Assembly (NCBI GenBank): GCA_900547195.1
Contig: URFQ01000003.1
Location: 7,201-71,200 of the forward strand
DNA: 64,000 nt
Origin: an uncultured Butyricicoccus sp.
GTDB lineage: Bacteria > Bacillota > Clostridia > Oscillospirales > Butyricicoccaceae
Reading direction: 5' to 3'
Shown piece after piece: positions 50,769 through 60,022 of the stretch. The notes beneath the pieces are model-generated. The model did not search any database. It saw nothing but the letters and a program-made list of their open reading frames with translations, and was not told the DNA's origin. Made by a program: the position numbers and the translations under genes. The stretch's first letter is position 1; every line of letters begins with the position of its first letter.

Positions 50769-51665
50769 TCACTTCAAAATGTCGATATACTTGCCATCCA
50801 GTACGTCTTCGAGATACTGGCCGTACTGGTTCTTTTTCAGCACTTTATATACTTCCAGCACTTCCTCACGGCTAATCCAGCCATTCAGATACGCGATCTC
50901 TTCCAAGCAGGCAATTTTACGATGCTGGTGCTGTTCCACGGTTTTAACAAAGTTTGTAGCATCTACAAGGCTCTCGTGAGTTCCGGTATCCAACCAAGTG
51001 AACCCCTGTCCCAACAGTTCTACATTTAGACCATCATTCTCCAGATAAATACGATTCAAGTCAGTTATTTCCAATTCCTTGCGAGCCGAAGGTTTCAGAT
51101 TTTTTGCGTATTCAACTACACGGTTGTCATAAAAATACAGACCAGTCACACAGTAATTACTCTTCGGTTTTGCAGGCTTCTCCTCAATAGAGATTGCATG
51201 ACCATTGGCATCAAACTCTACAATACCAAAACGTTCCGGGTCATCCACATAGTAGCCAAATACAGTAGCTCCTTTGCCGGACTCTGCATTCTCCACTGCT
51301 GCTTTCAGTCGTTTTTTTAGACCGTGACCAGCGAAAATATTATCACCCAACACCATTGCCACAGTATCGTCTCCAATGAAACTAGCACCAATGATAAACG
51401 CCTGTGCAAGACCATCTGGAGATGGTTGAACAGCGTAGGTCAAGTTCACACCAAACTGATGACCATCTCCAAGCAATGCTTCAAAGCGAGGAGTATCCTG
51501 TGGTGTGGAAATAATTAGAATATCCCGTATGCCCGCCATCATCAGCACAGACATTGGGTAGTAAATCATCGGTTTATCGTAAATAGGAAGCAACTGCTTT
51601 GATGTCACCTTAGTTAACGGGTACAAACGTGTACCAGAACCACCTGCAAGAATAATTCCTTTCAT
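50769..51665 (-). CDS. rfbA: Glucose-1-phosphate thymidylyltransferase (first copy)
   Basis: Start at ATG 51665 with GGAGGAC upstream. The 298-residue protein begins [17 protein letters not shown] (the GxGTR..P signature) and has [28 protein letters not shown] and [20 protein letters not shown], all typical of RmlA/RfbA. It makes dTDP-glucose from glucose-1-phosphate. A second RfbA copy lies at 54050-54943. Confidence 0.97.
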   Translation of the reverse strand: MKGIILAGGSGTRLYPLTKVTSKQLLPIYDKPMIYYPMSVLMMAGIRDILIISTPQDTPRFEALLGDGHQFGVNLTYAVQPSPDGLAQAFIIGASFIGDDTVAMVLGDNIFAGHGLKKRLKAAVENAESGKGATVFGYYVDDPERFGIVEFDANGHAISIEEKPAKPKSNYCVTGLYFYDNRVVEYAKNLKPSARKELEITDLNRIYLENDGLNVELLGQGFTWLDTGTHESLVDATNFVKTVEQHQHRKIACLEEIAYLNGWISREEVLEVYKVLKKNQYGQYLEDVLDGKYIDILK

Positions 51666-52275
51666 ATTCGTCCTCCATCCCCAAATAGTACTTAATAAAT
51701 AAAACTCCGGGGTAATGAATTTTATATCTAAGGGATACCTTTGCAATACTGCTCCCCTCGAAGTAAACACTCATCTATTTTATTTATATCTTTATTATCC
51801 TCTTATATTTGAAACAAAAGTAACGTCCTGCAAGAGACCTTACTCTAGCCTATCTGAAACATATGAAAACACTTATTCCAAAACATGACAAACAGCAGAT
51901 AGGCAAACACCTATCCACCGTGACATTTTATTCGTGCTATGTCGGTCAAAATTCCCATATTTACGGGCTTTTTTGCCCACTTTCCCGGGCAAAAATATAT
52001 GCTTCAGCTAAGCCTTTAGCCTCTGCTCAGCTGTTGTTCCTATTATGGCACAAGCAAATAATATCTCCATGACCAACACCTGCTACCGCTAACATTAAAT
52101 ATCCTATAATTTTTTATTCCTCTCTCATAATACAGTTTTATCAATATCTGTTGTGCCTCCAACCCATATAAAACGCTTTGTCCCATTCAGTAAACTTCCA
52201 CAGATTCTTCCATGGAAAAGCTCGAGACTTAAGTCCAAAGCCGCAGTCACCACATCGATTTCCTATAGGCTTTCT
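51666..52275. other. 610-bp gene-free region between galE and rfbA
   Basis: No convincing gene: the open frame at 51863-52072 has no recognised motif and an AT-rich composition. Short GC hairpins occur near 51965-51993 (GGGC/GCCC, TTGCCC/GGGCAA). The region must hold the promoter for the rfbA operon on the minus strand; several AT-rich -10-like sites exist, but none has a good -35 at 17 bp, so none is called. Confidence 0.5.
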
Positions 52276-53292
52276 CTATTTCCGGTACCCCTTCGGGTTC
52301 CGGCTTTGCCAGTTCCACGTATCGCGGCACATATCCTGCAAAGTCCTCGTGGCCTTCCAACCCAGAATTTCTGCCGCCTTATCTGCATTTGCCCAAAACT
52401 CCGGTAAATCGCCCGCCCGGCGTTCGCCAATTTCGTAAGAAATTTTCATCCCGGTTGCAGTTTCAAAGGCATGGATAATCTCCAAAACACTGTACGGCGT
52501 GCCAGTGCCCAAATTAAACACTGCAACGCCTTGCTGCTGCGCAGCATATTCCACTGCTTTCAAATGCCCGTTTGCCAAATCCATGACATGGATATAATCC
52601 CGGCGGCAGGTGCCGTCCTTCGTCGCATAATCCCCGCCAAAGACCGTCAGATGATCTCTGCGTCCGACTGCAACCTGTGCGATATACGGCATCAGGTTAT
52701 TGGGGATTCCCTGTGGGTCTTCCCCAATCCGGCCGGACTCATGTGCGCCGATCGGGTTAAAATACCGCAGCAGGACAACCGACAATTGCGCATCTGCCTT
52801 TGCAGCATCCTCCAGAATCTCCTCCATCATCACTTTGGTCCAGCCATAAGGATTCGAGCAGCTGCCGCGTTTCATGGTCTCAATATAGGGAATTGCATTC
52901 TCTTCCCCATAGACCGTTGCGGACGAAGAGAAAACGAACTGCGTAACCCCGGCTTCCTTCATGCATTCCAATAAAGTCAACGTGGTGTCGATATTATTCC
53001 GGTAATACACCAGAGGTTTCTGCACCGATTCTCCAACAGCCTTCAATCCTGCAAAATGGATGACGCAATCCACGCGGTTTTCTCTAAAAACCTTGCGCAT
53101 AGCCTGCGCATCTTTGACATCCGCCTGGTATGCAATGATTCGTTTCCCGCAAATTTCTTCGATCCGCTCGATTACTGCCGGACAACTATTGCTATAATCA
53201 TCCACAATAATGACATCGTGGCCAGCATCCAGCAGTTCCACTGCGGTATGCGAACCGATATAACCAGCTCCGCCTGCAAGCAAAATATTCAT
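52276..53292 (-). CDS. galE: UDP-glucose 4-epimerase
   Basis: Start at ATG 53292 (GAGGACGG upstream). The 338-residue SDR epimerase has NILLAGGAGYIGSHTAVELL, HFAGLKAVGESVQKP, VFSSSATVYGE, NPYGWTKVMMEEIL (YxxxK-like TK pair), RYFNPIGAHESGRIGEDP and RRDYIHVMDLANGHL. It makes UDP-galactose, the substrate of Glf. In GalE the catalytic Tyr is normally in YGxTK, matched here. It is the last gene of the cps operon segment. Confidence 0.96.
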   Translation of the reverse strand: MNILLAGGAGYIGSHTAVELLDAGHDVIIVDDYSNSCPAVIERIEEICGKRIIAYQADVKDAQAMRKVFRENRVDCVIHFAGLKAVGESVQKPLVYYRNNIDTTLTLLECMKEAGVTQFVFSSSATVYGEENAIPYIETMKRGSCSNPYGWTKVMMEEILEDAAKADAQLSVVLLRYFNPIGAHESGRIGEDPQGIPNNLMPYIAQVAVGRRDHLTVFGGDYATKDGTCRRDYIHVMDLANGHLKAVEYAAQQQGVAVFNLGTGTPYSVLEIIHAFETATGMKISYEIGERRAGDLPEFWANADKAAEILGWKATRTLQDMCRDTWNWQSRNPKGYRK

Positions 53293-53315
53293 GCTTCCGT
53301 CCTCTTTCTTTGCAA

Positions 53316-54017
53316 TTACTGTCCCTGCCCGGTAACAACCACCTTTACCGTCAGCAAAATCAACCGAATATCGAGCCACATACTTTGTTCTTTAATATAT
53401 TTGACATCCAAATCCACCCACTCATCAAACCCAATCTGATCCCGATGATTCTGTACCTGCCAATAGCAGGTCAAACCGGGAATCACAGACAAGCGTGTGC
53501 GTTGATAACTGTTGTACTGTACCACCTCTGCCGGCAAAGCCGGTCTGGGACCGACCAGGCTCATATCCCCCTTAAGCACATTCCAAAGCTGCGGCAATTC
53601 ATCAATCGAGGTTTTTCGGATGAACCGGCCGATATTGGTGATACGTGGATCATTTTTCATTTTAAAAACCGGGCCGTCTTTTTCATTTTGTGTTTGCAGC
53701 TTCTCCAAAAGCTGATCTGCATTGACTACCATCGATCGAAATTTCCAAAAGCGAAAGATTCTTCCGTCTTTCCCGACACGATCTTGATGATAAAACGGAC
53801 TGCCATGCGGATCATCCACAAAAATAATGAGCGCGATGATCAAAAAAAACGGGCTTAACACCAGAAGCGCCATTGCGCTTGCAAAAATATCGAGTGTCCG
53901 TTTGCAAAAACGGTACCCATACCGTTTTTTCGGGATGCCCGTTATACTCTCTTCTGGCTGGCATGCAGTATTTGGTATTTGATAAGCCGTTACCCGTTCT
54001 TCTGTCGCCTGTGCCAT
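53316..54017 (-). CDS. Undecaprenyl-phosphate sugar phosphotransferase (priming sugar transferase)
   Basis: A 233-residue bacterial sugar transferase with one N-terminal hydrophobic segment (LDIFASAMALLVLSPFFLII) and the conserved KFRSM, TSIDELPQLWNVLKGDMSLVGPRPALP and GLTCYWQV blocks. This is the compact (PglC/WbaP C-terminal) form. It transfers a sugar-1-phosphate to undecaprenyl phosphate to begin the repeat unit. It lies 23 bp before galE. Confidence 0.95.
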   Translation of the reverse strand: MAQATEERVTAYQIPNTACQPEESITGIPKKRYGYRFCKRTLDIFASAMALLVLSPFFLIIALIIFVDDPHGSPFYHQDRVGKDGRIFRFWKFRSMVVNADQLLEKLQTQNEKDGPVFKMKNDPRITNIGRFIRKTSIDELPQLWNVLKGDMSLVGPRPALPAEVVQYNSYQRTRLSVIPGLTCYWQVQNHRDQIGFDEWVDLDVKYIKEQSMWLDIRLILLTVKVVVTGQGQ

Positions 54018-54049
54018 GTTGTCTGCTCCCCTCTATTTGACCGTCCAAT

Positions 54050-54943
54050 TCAAACTGTAACCTTTAAGTTCTCTTTTTCTGCCAAAGCAATGCATTTGAG
54101 ATACTGGCCGTATAACGTCATTTGCAGCCTCTCCCCGGTTTCCATCACTTTTTCCGGAGAAATCTTACCCTGATGGAGTGCATCCTCCTCAATACAGCCA
54201 ACATATCGCCCGGTTTCCTCCTGTATCTTCCGGATAACGCCGGACGCTTCATGCATGCTGTCGGCTGTTCCTGCATCCAGCCAAACCGTATCCCGGTCCA
54301 GCCCAATGACCTGCAGCCTTCCCTGACGGAGATACTCCAGATTCACATCGGTAATCTCTAACTCGCCGCGCGCCGACGGCTTTAAATTCTTTGCAATCTC
54401 TACGACCGAAGCATCGTAAAAATACAGCCCCGGCACAATATAATTGGATTTCGGATTCTTCGGTTTTTCCTCAATGCTGATTGCATTGCCATCGCTGTCA
54501 AATTCGATCACGCCGAACGCCCGCGGATCTTCCACCCAATAGCCAAAAACAACGGCTTTATTCGAAATGGCAGACGCCCTTTGCAGCTGCCCTGCAAGGC
54601 TTTTGGAATAAAAGATGTTATCCCCCAACGCCAGACAAACCCGGTCGCCGCCAATAAAATTCTCTCCAATAATCAGCGCGTCCGCGATGCCACGCGCCAC
54701 CTTCTGTACTTCATAGGAGATTCGGATTCCAAGATTGGAACCATCCCCCAGCAGCCCGGAAAACACAGCTTCTTCTCCAGGCGGGATAATAATCAAAACT
54801 TCGTCACAGCCTGCCTGCAACAACAGGGCAAGCGGGTAATAAATCAGCGGTTTATCATAAACCGGAAGCAATGGTTTGCACACAGATTTTGTCATCGGAT
54901 AGAGCCGTGTCCCTTTCCCGGCCGCAAGAATAATCCCCTTCAT
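54050..54943 (-). CDS. rfbA: Glucose-1-phosphate thymidylyltransferase (second copy)
   Basis: Start at ATG 54943 with AAGGAG upstream. The 297-residue protein has KGIILAAGKGTRLYPMT, CKPLLPVYDKPLIYYP, ALGDNIFYSKSL and IEEKPKNPKSNYIVPGLYFY. It resembles the RfbA at 50769 along its length but carries substitutions such as GKGTR for GSGTR. It sits in the cps operon next to CpsB and the priming transferase, not beside rfbBDC, so it may feed another dTDP-sugar or be an older, relocated copy. Confidence 0.95.
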   Translation of the reverse strand: MKGIILAAGKGTRLYPMTKSVCKPLLPVYDKPLIYYPLALLLQAGCDEVLIIIPPGEEAVFSGLLGDGSNLGIRISYEVQKVARGIADALIIGENFIGGDRVCLALGDNIFYSKSLAGQLQRASAISNKAVVFGYWVEDPRAFGVIEFDSDGNAISIEEKPKNPKSNYIVPGLYFYDASVVEIAKNLKPSARGELEITDVNLEYLRQGRLQVIGLDRDTVWLDAGTADSMHEASGVIRKIQEETGRYVGCIEEDALHQGKISPEKVMETGERLQMTLYGQYLKCIALAEKENLKVTV

Positions 54944-54954
54944 CTTCAATCTCC

Positions 54955-55656
54955 TTATATTTCCTTTTCCACAAGGCCGGGAATCCCCTCCGGACCCCAC
55001 AACAATGCCTCTGCTTTTTCTTCAATATCCTCTATGTATCGTTTTAGGACTCTGTCTGCTTTCTCCAGTTTTTGATACTGATTTCCACGCATGTGGATGT
55101 CGCTTCCAAGAGCGGAGATCATCCCCTGCTCCGCCCAGCGCAGGCATTTGAAGCGGGAACGCAGCGCACAGACCGCGTCCGCATTCACTTGAGCACGCGC
55201 GCCTGTTTCCATCGCTTGCTCCACCTGCTCCTCGGGATAGCGGTCAATATGTGCAAGGACGACGGTCAAGCCATTCTGGTATTGCAAATTATAAATGGTA
55301 TCCAGCACAGTCTCTTCCAATGGCCGGAACGGCATTTCAGCCAGCAGAACCCGCGTGCCGGCAATGCAAAGCTGCTCGATTCCCGGCATCCGTTCCAGCC
55401 CGGCGCAGAGAAGCACCTCTGCGCCGCAGCGGATTCGGATTTCGCCCGGGATCCAGGCTTCCTGCAGCCGCGACCACGCATGGTCGCGGCGCCGCAGGAA
55501 ATCTGTCACGGTGTGCTTATGTGGATAAAAGTGCGGGGTTGCGACGAGATCGGTGACCCCTACACGGAAAGCCTGCGCAAGCTGATGTAAACTTGTTTTA
55601 ATTCCATCGCTGCCATGGTCCGCCCCAGGCAGGATGTGGGCGTGAAAGTCTATCAA
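54955..55656 (-). CDS. cpsB: Tyrosine-protein phosphatase, CpsB/YwqE family
   Basis: TTG start at 55656 (GAGAGG upstream). The 233-residue PHP-type phosphatase has MIDFHAHILPGADHGSDGIK, VATPHFYPHKHTV, IRCGAEVLL, VVLAHIDRYPE and SALGSDIHMRG, with the metal-binding His and Asp residues of Mn-dependent CpsB. It dephosphorylates the CpsD kinase to control chain length. Unusually it is encoded 5 kb away from cpsCD, with two SLH genes in between. Confidence 0.92.
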   Translation of the reverse strand: MIDFHAHILPGADHGSDGIKTSLHQLAQAFRVGVTDLVATPHFYPHKHTVTDFLRRRDHAWSRLQEAWIPGEIRIRCGAEVLLCAGLERMPGIEQLCIAGTRVLLAEMPFRPLEETVLDTIYNLQYQNGLTVVLAHIDRYPEEQVEQAMETGARAQVNADAVCALRSRFKCLRWAEQGMISALGSDIHMRGNQYQKLEKADRVLKRYIEDIEEKAEALLWGPEGIPGLVEKEI

Positions 55657-55695
55657 GTGCTTCCTCTCCCTATTCCTTACTTTTGTGCCCCGCCG

Positions 55696-56712
55696 TCAGC
55701 TCAGGAAATAATCCCGCAGGATGCTGATCGTACTGACCTTCTCCACCTGCTGGACAATATCCTGCTGAATACGATCCTTGTTGGCCTGCATCAGATCGTC
55801 ATAAAGGGAACGCACTCTTGCAATCTCATCTTCATACGTTTTCTTCACATACTCTGCTGTGATGGTTGTGCCCTTGCTTTCCTTTTCCAGTGCATCGTCA
55901 ATGCAGGTTTTCATGGTTGTGATAATTTCGTTCATCATCGGGCCATCATAGCTGATCTTGCCAAGCGCACTCGACGCATCCTTCAGCGCACTGACAACCT
56001 CGGCCGGAGTGCTGCTGTCGGTACTGGTCGAGCCGCCGGAGTTTCCTCCGCTGCCTCCGCTGCCTCCGCTGCCTGTGCTGCCGCCCGTGCCGCCGATATT
56101 CTGGGAAGGGGCTTCGGCGTCCTTAACATACTGTGCCAGCGCCTGACAAACCTCCGCCCGGGTGATTGCCTGTGTGCCGCGGAACGTCCCATCCGCCGGG
56201 AGGGTGAACAAGCCGCATGCAATGGCGCGTTCGACCGAATCCCTGGCCCAGCCGGACACCGGGTCGGTAATCGTGACCTTCGTCCCCGCGAGGTTTTCAA
56301 ATTTCTGGATTCGATCCACCATGGCCGCAACCTGTTCACGGGTCAGCACACCCTCCGGTGCAAACTGGTGATTGCCCACGCCGGCAATATATCCCGCTTT
56401 ATAGGCCGCCCGAATCCGGTCATACGCCCAATAGGTTGCCGGTACGTCGGTGAAGGTAAGCGGAGTTTCGTCGGTGAGCTGGATTCCAAACGTCAGGTTT
56501 GCAATCTGGACAAACTCCGCGCGCGTCAGCCCCTTGTCCGGCTGGAAAGTGCCATCCGGATAACCGGCAAGAATGCCGGCGTCCGCCATTTTATAAATTG
56601 CTTTTCCGGCGGCGCTTTCCGCGGCCACATCGGAGAAGTTCGCCGCGCCCGCGCTGGTCATGCAGGCCGCGGCCAGCATGCAGGCGCAAAATGCTTTTGA
56701 AACAGGTTTCAT
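55696..56712 (-). CDS. SLH-domain cell-surface protein, 338 residues
   Basis: Signal peptide (residues 1-23, MKPVSKAFCACMLAAACMTS...), then three S-layer homology repeats (residues ~24-195): IYKMADAGILAGYPDGTF, IRAAYKAGYIAGVGNHQF and ERAIACGLFTLPADGTF, each followed by a TRAE/TREQ turn. A Gly/Ser linker (~205-233) leads to an alpha-helical tail of ~105 residues with no motif I recognise. SLH domains bind secondary cell-wall polymer. Encoded between the large SLH gene and cpsB, it might tie envelope assembly to capsule synthesis. Confidence 0.9.
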   Translation of the reverse strand: MKPVSKAFCACMLAAACMTSAGAANFSDVAAESAAGKAIYKMADAGILAGYPDGTFQPDKGLTRAEFVQIANLTFGIQLTDETPLTFTDVPATYWAYDRIRAAYKAGYIAGVGNHQFAPEGVLTREQVAAMVDRIQKFENLAGTKVTITDPVSGWARDSVERAIACGLFTLPADGTFRGTQAITRAEVCQALAQYVKDAEAPSQNIGGTGGSTGSGGSGGSGGNSGGSTSTDSSTPAEVVSALKDASSALGKISYDGPMMNEIITTMKTCIDDALEKESKGTTITAEYVKKTYEDEIARVRSLYDDLMQANKDRIQQDIVQQVEKVSTISILRDYFLS

Positions 56713-56739
56713 TCAGTTGCCTCCATACAGCAGGTATTT

Positions 56740-59280
56740 TTACTGTTGCGTTGGGATTGCGGTATTCCAGTCGAGCGTTGCATCTACAATGAGGTTGTAT
56801 CTTTCCAGACGGTTCATAATCTGCCGGATCAGGGTTTCCTTATCCACCGTGTCGGGGATACTGGACATTCCGTCCAGGATGGTCCGGACAAAGCGCTCCA
56901 TATTCGCGCCCTTAAAGGTCTTGTCGACCTCAAAGCAGTCTGCACCCAGCAGGTCAATGGCTTCCTTGAGCGTCATATCGCCCTTCTTCTCGCGGAACGC
57001 TTTCACAAACGCCGCGTAATCCGCCGTGACCTTTGTGTTTTGATCGGTGCCATCGCTGTCGGACTTGTATGCCTGCTTGATGTCCAGCTTCATGCGGTTT
57101 ACGAACATCTCCTGGAGGCGGGATTCCGGATAGGTCTGGTTGCTGGGGTCTACTTCGCCCTTCGCTGCCACCGCATACATCAGCGGTGCAATTTCGATCA
57201 TCTTCTCTGTGAGATACGCGGCGCAATCCGCCGTAAAGCTGCTGCCCTGATATGCGCCGCCCTGCCCTGCGTCGGCCTTCAGGTAATAGTCCTCCCCATC
57301 CTTCACGAGGAAGTCGCTTACCGGCGCGGCAGCCTTGAGGGCCGCAACCTCCGGGTCATTCTTTACGAAGATCTCATCCACCTGCGCCCACAGTGCGGAT
57401 TCATTTGCCCAAAGCACCGCGCCGATATTGACGCTGACAGGTACATGCATCGTGACCGTTTCGTCGTCCGCAGCACGCAGCAGCGCCGCGCGCGGGCTGG
57501 TGCTGTTCTTGGCCCTCAGCAGCGCGAGCAGGTTGTTGTACTGCGCAACATATGTAGCCTTTAAATCGTCGAAGTTGTCATCCGTTATGGAAATCCCCTG
57601 AATGCCGAATTCCTCGATAATTTTGTCTACTTTAGCCTTTTCAATATTCACCGCGATCAGCATACCGTCTCCGTCCGTCTCGAATACATCCTTATATTCG
57701 CTGGTCAGGGTGTCCATAATTGCAAGCCATTTTTCTGCATCCGCGTTCGCAACGACGGCCGCCTGTTCGCCCTTCGGGGTGGCGATGCCGTTCAGGACAG
57801 CAACAACGTCCGTCTCTGTTGCACCGGCCTCCGCCGGCACTTTCGCTGCAACGTCGCTCGCCACATCGCCATTCAGGATGGTCTCCGGCGGCACTTCCAC
57901 TTCCGTGTTGAACGTCATCGGCAGCAGTTTCCCATCCTCAGACAACATCGGTTCCGTGCTCGCACTGCCCGCTATGGCTTTCTCAAGCAGATTCTGCATT
58001 GCAAACTGAACGGCATTTTCGCTGTCCGCCGTAACCGTGTTTACAAAGTCTTCCAGCTTCGTCCCGCTGGTGGTATAGGCTGAGCCGGTCAGGGTTTTCG
58101 CGCCGCCAGTCAGCGAAGTGTTGTTGACGCTGGCGTCCAGGGCAATCTTCCACGTATACTTGGTTGTGACGGTTCCGCCGCCGCCACCACCGCCACCGCC
58201 ACCGGTGCTGCCTCCTGTGCTTTCAAAAACCACATTGTTTTCCATCGTCGCGCCGTCTTCAAAGACCCAGTTTGCAACGCTGGCACCCGCCTTGACGGTC
58301 ACTTTCGAGTTCTTCGCGACCGTTACCGTGCCAAAGTCGCCCTGTAGAATGACCGGCGTCTGTGCTTCCAGATCATTCTTTACCGTCTGCCTGGTGTCCG
58401 TGACAATCAGCACCGTACTGTTCGGGTTAAAGACCACAATGCCGTTTTTAGCCTGCGTCCCATAAATATAAACCGTATTGGTCGAGCCGCCGCGCACCAG
58501 CAGCCGGTTCCCGACCGTGGTATCGCGCACCGTAAACGAACCGGACATAATGCCGTCGCCTGCAATCAAGTCGCCGGTAATTTTGGCGTTTTTGACCGTC
58601 ACGCCCGCCTCATTGACGAGAATATTGCCTTCGCCCAGCTCGGAAACCTCGCCGGTCTGCGAAACAAAACGCGCGATCAATTGATACATGACCTGGCAGA
58701 ACTCCGCGCGGGTAATGGTATCCCTCGGGCGCAGCTTTCCGTTATCGCCCACAACATAACCGCCGCCCGCCAGCACGGACAGCGAGTTCTGCGCCCACGA
58801 AGAGACCTCGCCCTTATCGCTGAACTTATCCAGCCCGGCTGTACCGCTGTCTTCCAGGCGGAACGCGCGCGCAATGGCGGCGAACGCCTGCTCGCGGGTG
58901 ATGGAAAGGTTCGGTGCAAACTGCGTATCCGAAACGCCCGCAAACGTCTGCATCTGTACCGCCTTTGCCACCTGCGTGTAATACCATGCCGTGGACGGCA
59001 CGTCGGCGAACGAAATCACCGCCTGCGCTTCCGCGGCAAACGCCTGATTCAAAACCGTCGCCATTTCCGCGCGGGTCATCGGGTCGTTCGGACGAAGCAG
59101 GCCATCGTAGCCCTGGAGCAAGCCGTTTGCAATGGCAAACTCAAGGGCGGGTTTCGACCAGTTGTCCGGCAGGTCGGAGAAATCCGATGCGCTGGCCGCC
59201 ATGGCTGGAAGCTGTCCGGCGCTAACCGCCAACGCGCACAACATTGCCGTTGTTTTCCGCCCAAAATACCTGTTTTTCAT
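56740..59280 (-). CDS. SLH-domain cell-surface protein, 846 residues
   Basis: Signal peptide, then three SLH repeats in residues ~30-215 (ALEFAIANGLLQGYDGLL, VAKAVQMQTFAGVSDTQF, SVLAGGGYVVGDNGKLRP, each with TRAE/TREQ). A beta-rich stretch (~220-345; ENILVNEAGVTVKNAKITGD, VRDTTVGNRLLVRGGSTNTV) looks like a beta-helix of the kind that often follows SLH domains. A ten-glycine linker encoded at about 58173-58205 follows, and then a ~470-residue unknown region. It lies 27 bp before the smaller SLH gene in one transcript. Confidence 0.9.
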   Translation of the reverse strand: MKNRYFGRKTTAMLCALAVSAGQLPAMAASASDFSDLPDNWSKPALEFAIANGLLQGYDGLLRPNDPMTRAEMATVLNQAFAAEAQAVISFADVPSTAWYYTQVAKAVQMQTFAGVSDTQFAPNLSITREQAFAAIARAFRLEDSGTAGLDKFSDKGEVSSWAQNSLSVLAGGGYVVGDNGKLRPRDTITRAEFCQVMYQLIARFVSQTGEVSELGEGNILVNEAGVTVKNAKITGDLIAGDGIMSGSFTVRDTTVGNRLLVRGGSTNTVYIYGTQAKNGIVVFNPNSTVLIVTDTRQTVKNDLEAQTPVILQGDFGTVTVAKNSKVTVKAGASVANWVFEDGATMENNVVFESTGGSTGGGGGGGGGGTVTTKYTWKIALDASVNNTSLTGGAKTLTGSAYTTSGTKLEDFVNTVTADSENAVQFAMQNLLEKAIAGSASTEPMLSEDGKLLPMTFNTEVEVPPETILNGDVASDVAAKVPAEAGATETDVVAVLNGIATPKGEQAAVVANADAEKWLAIMDTLTSEYKDVFETDGDGMLIAVNIEKAKVDKIIEEFGIQGISITDDNFDDLKATYVAQYNNLLALLRAKNSTSPRAALLRAADDETVTMHVPVSVNIGAVLWANESALWAQVDEIFVKNDPEVAALKAAAPVSDFLVKDGEDYYLKADAGQGGAYQGSSFTADCAAYLTEKMIEIAPLMYAVAAKGEVDPSNQTYPESRLQEMFVNRMKLDIKQAYKSDSDGTDQNTKVTADYAAFVKAFREKKGDMTLKEAIDLLGADCFEVDKTFKGANMERFVRTILDGMSSIPDTVDKETLIRQIMNRLERYNLIVDATLDWNTAIPTQQ
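58173..58205. repeat. GGN triplet repeat encoding the poly-glycine linker
   Basis: Tandem GGN codons for ten glycines (minus strand) join the beta-rich domain and C-terminal region of the SLH protein. Such triplet repeats change length without breaking the frame. Confidence 0.7.
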
Positions 59281-59317
59281 AATTCACGCTCCCTTTATTT
59301 AAAAAAATGTCTATGCT

Positions 59318-60022
59318 TTATCCTATCTGGCTGGCATAATATGCTTTTTTCAAGCTTTTCTCTTGATTGTATGCAGACTGCACCCGATCGGCTAGGCTGG
59401 TGCTCCGGCCCGCGCCGGACAGGATGGAACGCAGTTCCGACACCACCGCCGCAACCTGGCCATCGCATTGCCCTTCGAGTCCCGCAATCCGGCTGATGCC
59501 GCTGCTGATCAGGCTCTGTTTGGCGGAAGCCGTGCGCTGCTCGGCGGGAAGTGCCTGATACTGTGCTTTCACCCCAGCAACCACGCCCTCGATCTGCCCA
59601 AGATACTGCGCCTTCAGGGCATATAGCCGGGCAATCTGCCGCTGGACGGCCGCATCCACGTCGGCATTCTCCTTCGCGGATGAGGATGCCTGTGCTTGCG
59701 GGGTTTCTGTGGTCTCCGTCTGCGCCTGTGCTTCCCCGACTGGGGCCAGCAGTTTTTCAATGGCCTCTTCCTCGGTCATTTGTCCGCTCTGCAATTTTTG
59801 GATATCCTCAGCGGTGAGGTTTTCCCCATGCAGGGCATATTCCTTCATCACGCGCTCAAGCGTTTGCTCATTTTCCTGAATTTCCGTCAGGATTTTCTCC
59901 TGATCCATCGTGGCGGCGTATTTCAGCGCTTCGAGTGTATTCCTCTGCCATGCAGCCACGGTTCCCATACCGGTCAGCAGTGTGACCGCCAGGATCAGAA
60001 GGATCCGTTTCCAAATTTTCAT
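59318..60022 (-). CDS. Unknown membrane-anchored coiled-coil protein
   Basis: ATG 60022 chosen because of GAGGAGG ten bases upstream. The 234-residue product has an N-terminal membrane segment (ILLILAVTLLTGMGTVAAW) and then mostly charged helices: ENEQTLERVMKEYALHGENL, AEDIQKLQSGQMTEEEAIEK, a Gln/Thr/Ser/Ala linker, and a second helical segment to the C-terminus. No family recognised. It overlaps the annotated end of the VanZ gene by 155 bp, and lies before the SLH genes in the operon. Probably faces outside. Confidence 0.75.
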   Translation of the reverse strand: MKIWKRILLILAVTLLTGMGTVAAWQRNTLEALKYAATMDQEKILTEIQENEQTLERVMKEYALHGENLTAEDIQKLQSGQMTEEEAIEKLLAPVGEAQAQTETTETPQAQASSSAKENADVDAAVQRQIARLYALKAQYLGQIEGVVAGVKAQYQALPAEQRTASAKQSLISSGISRIAGLEGQCDGQVAAVVSELRSILSGAGRSTSLADRVQSAYNQEKSLKKAYYASQIG

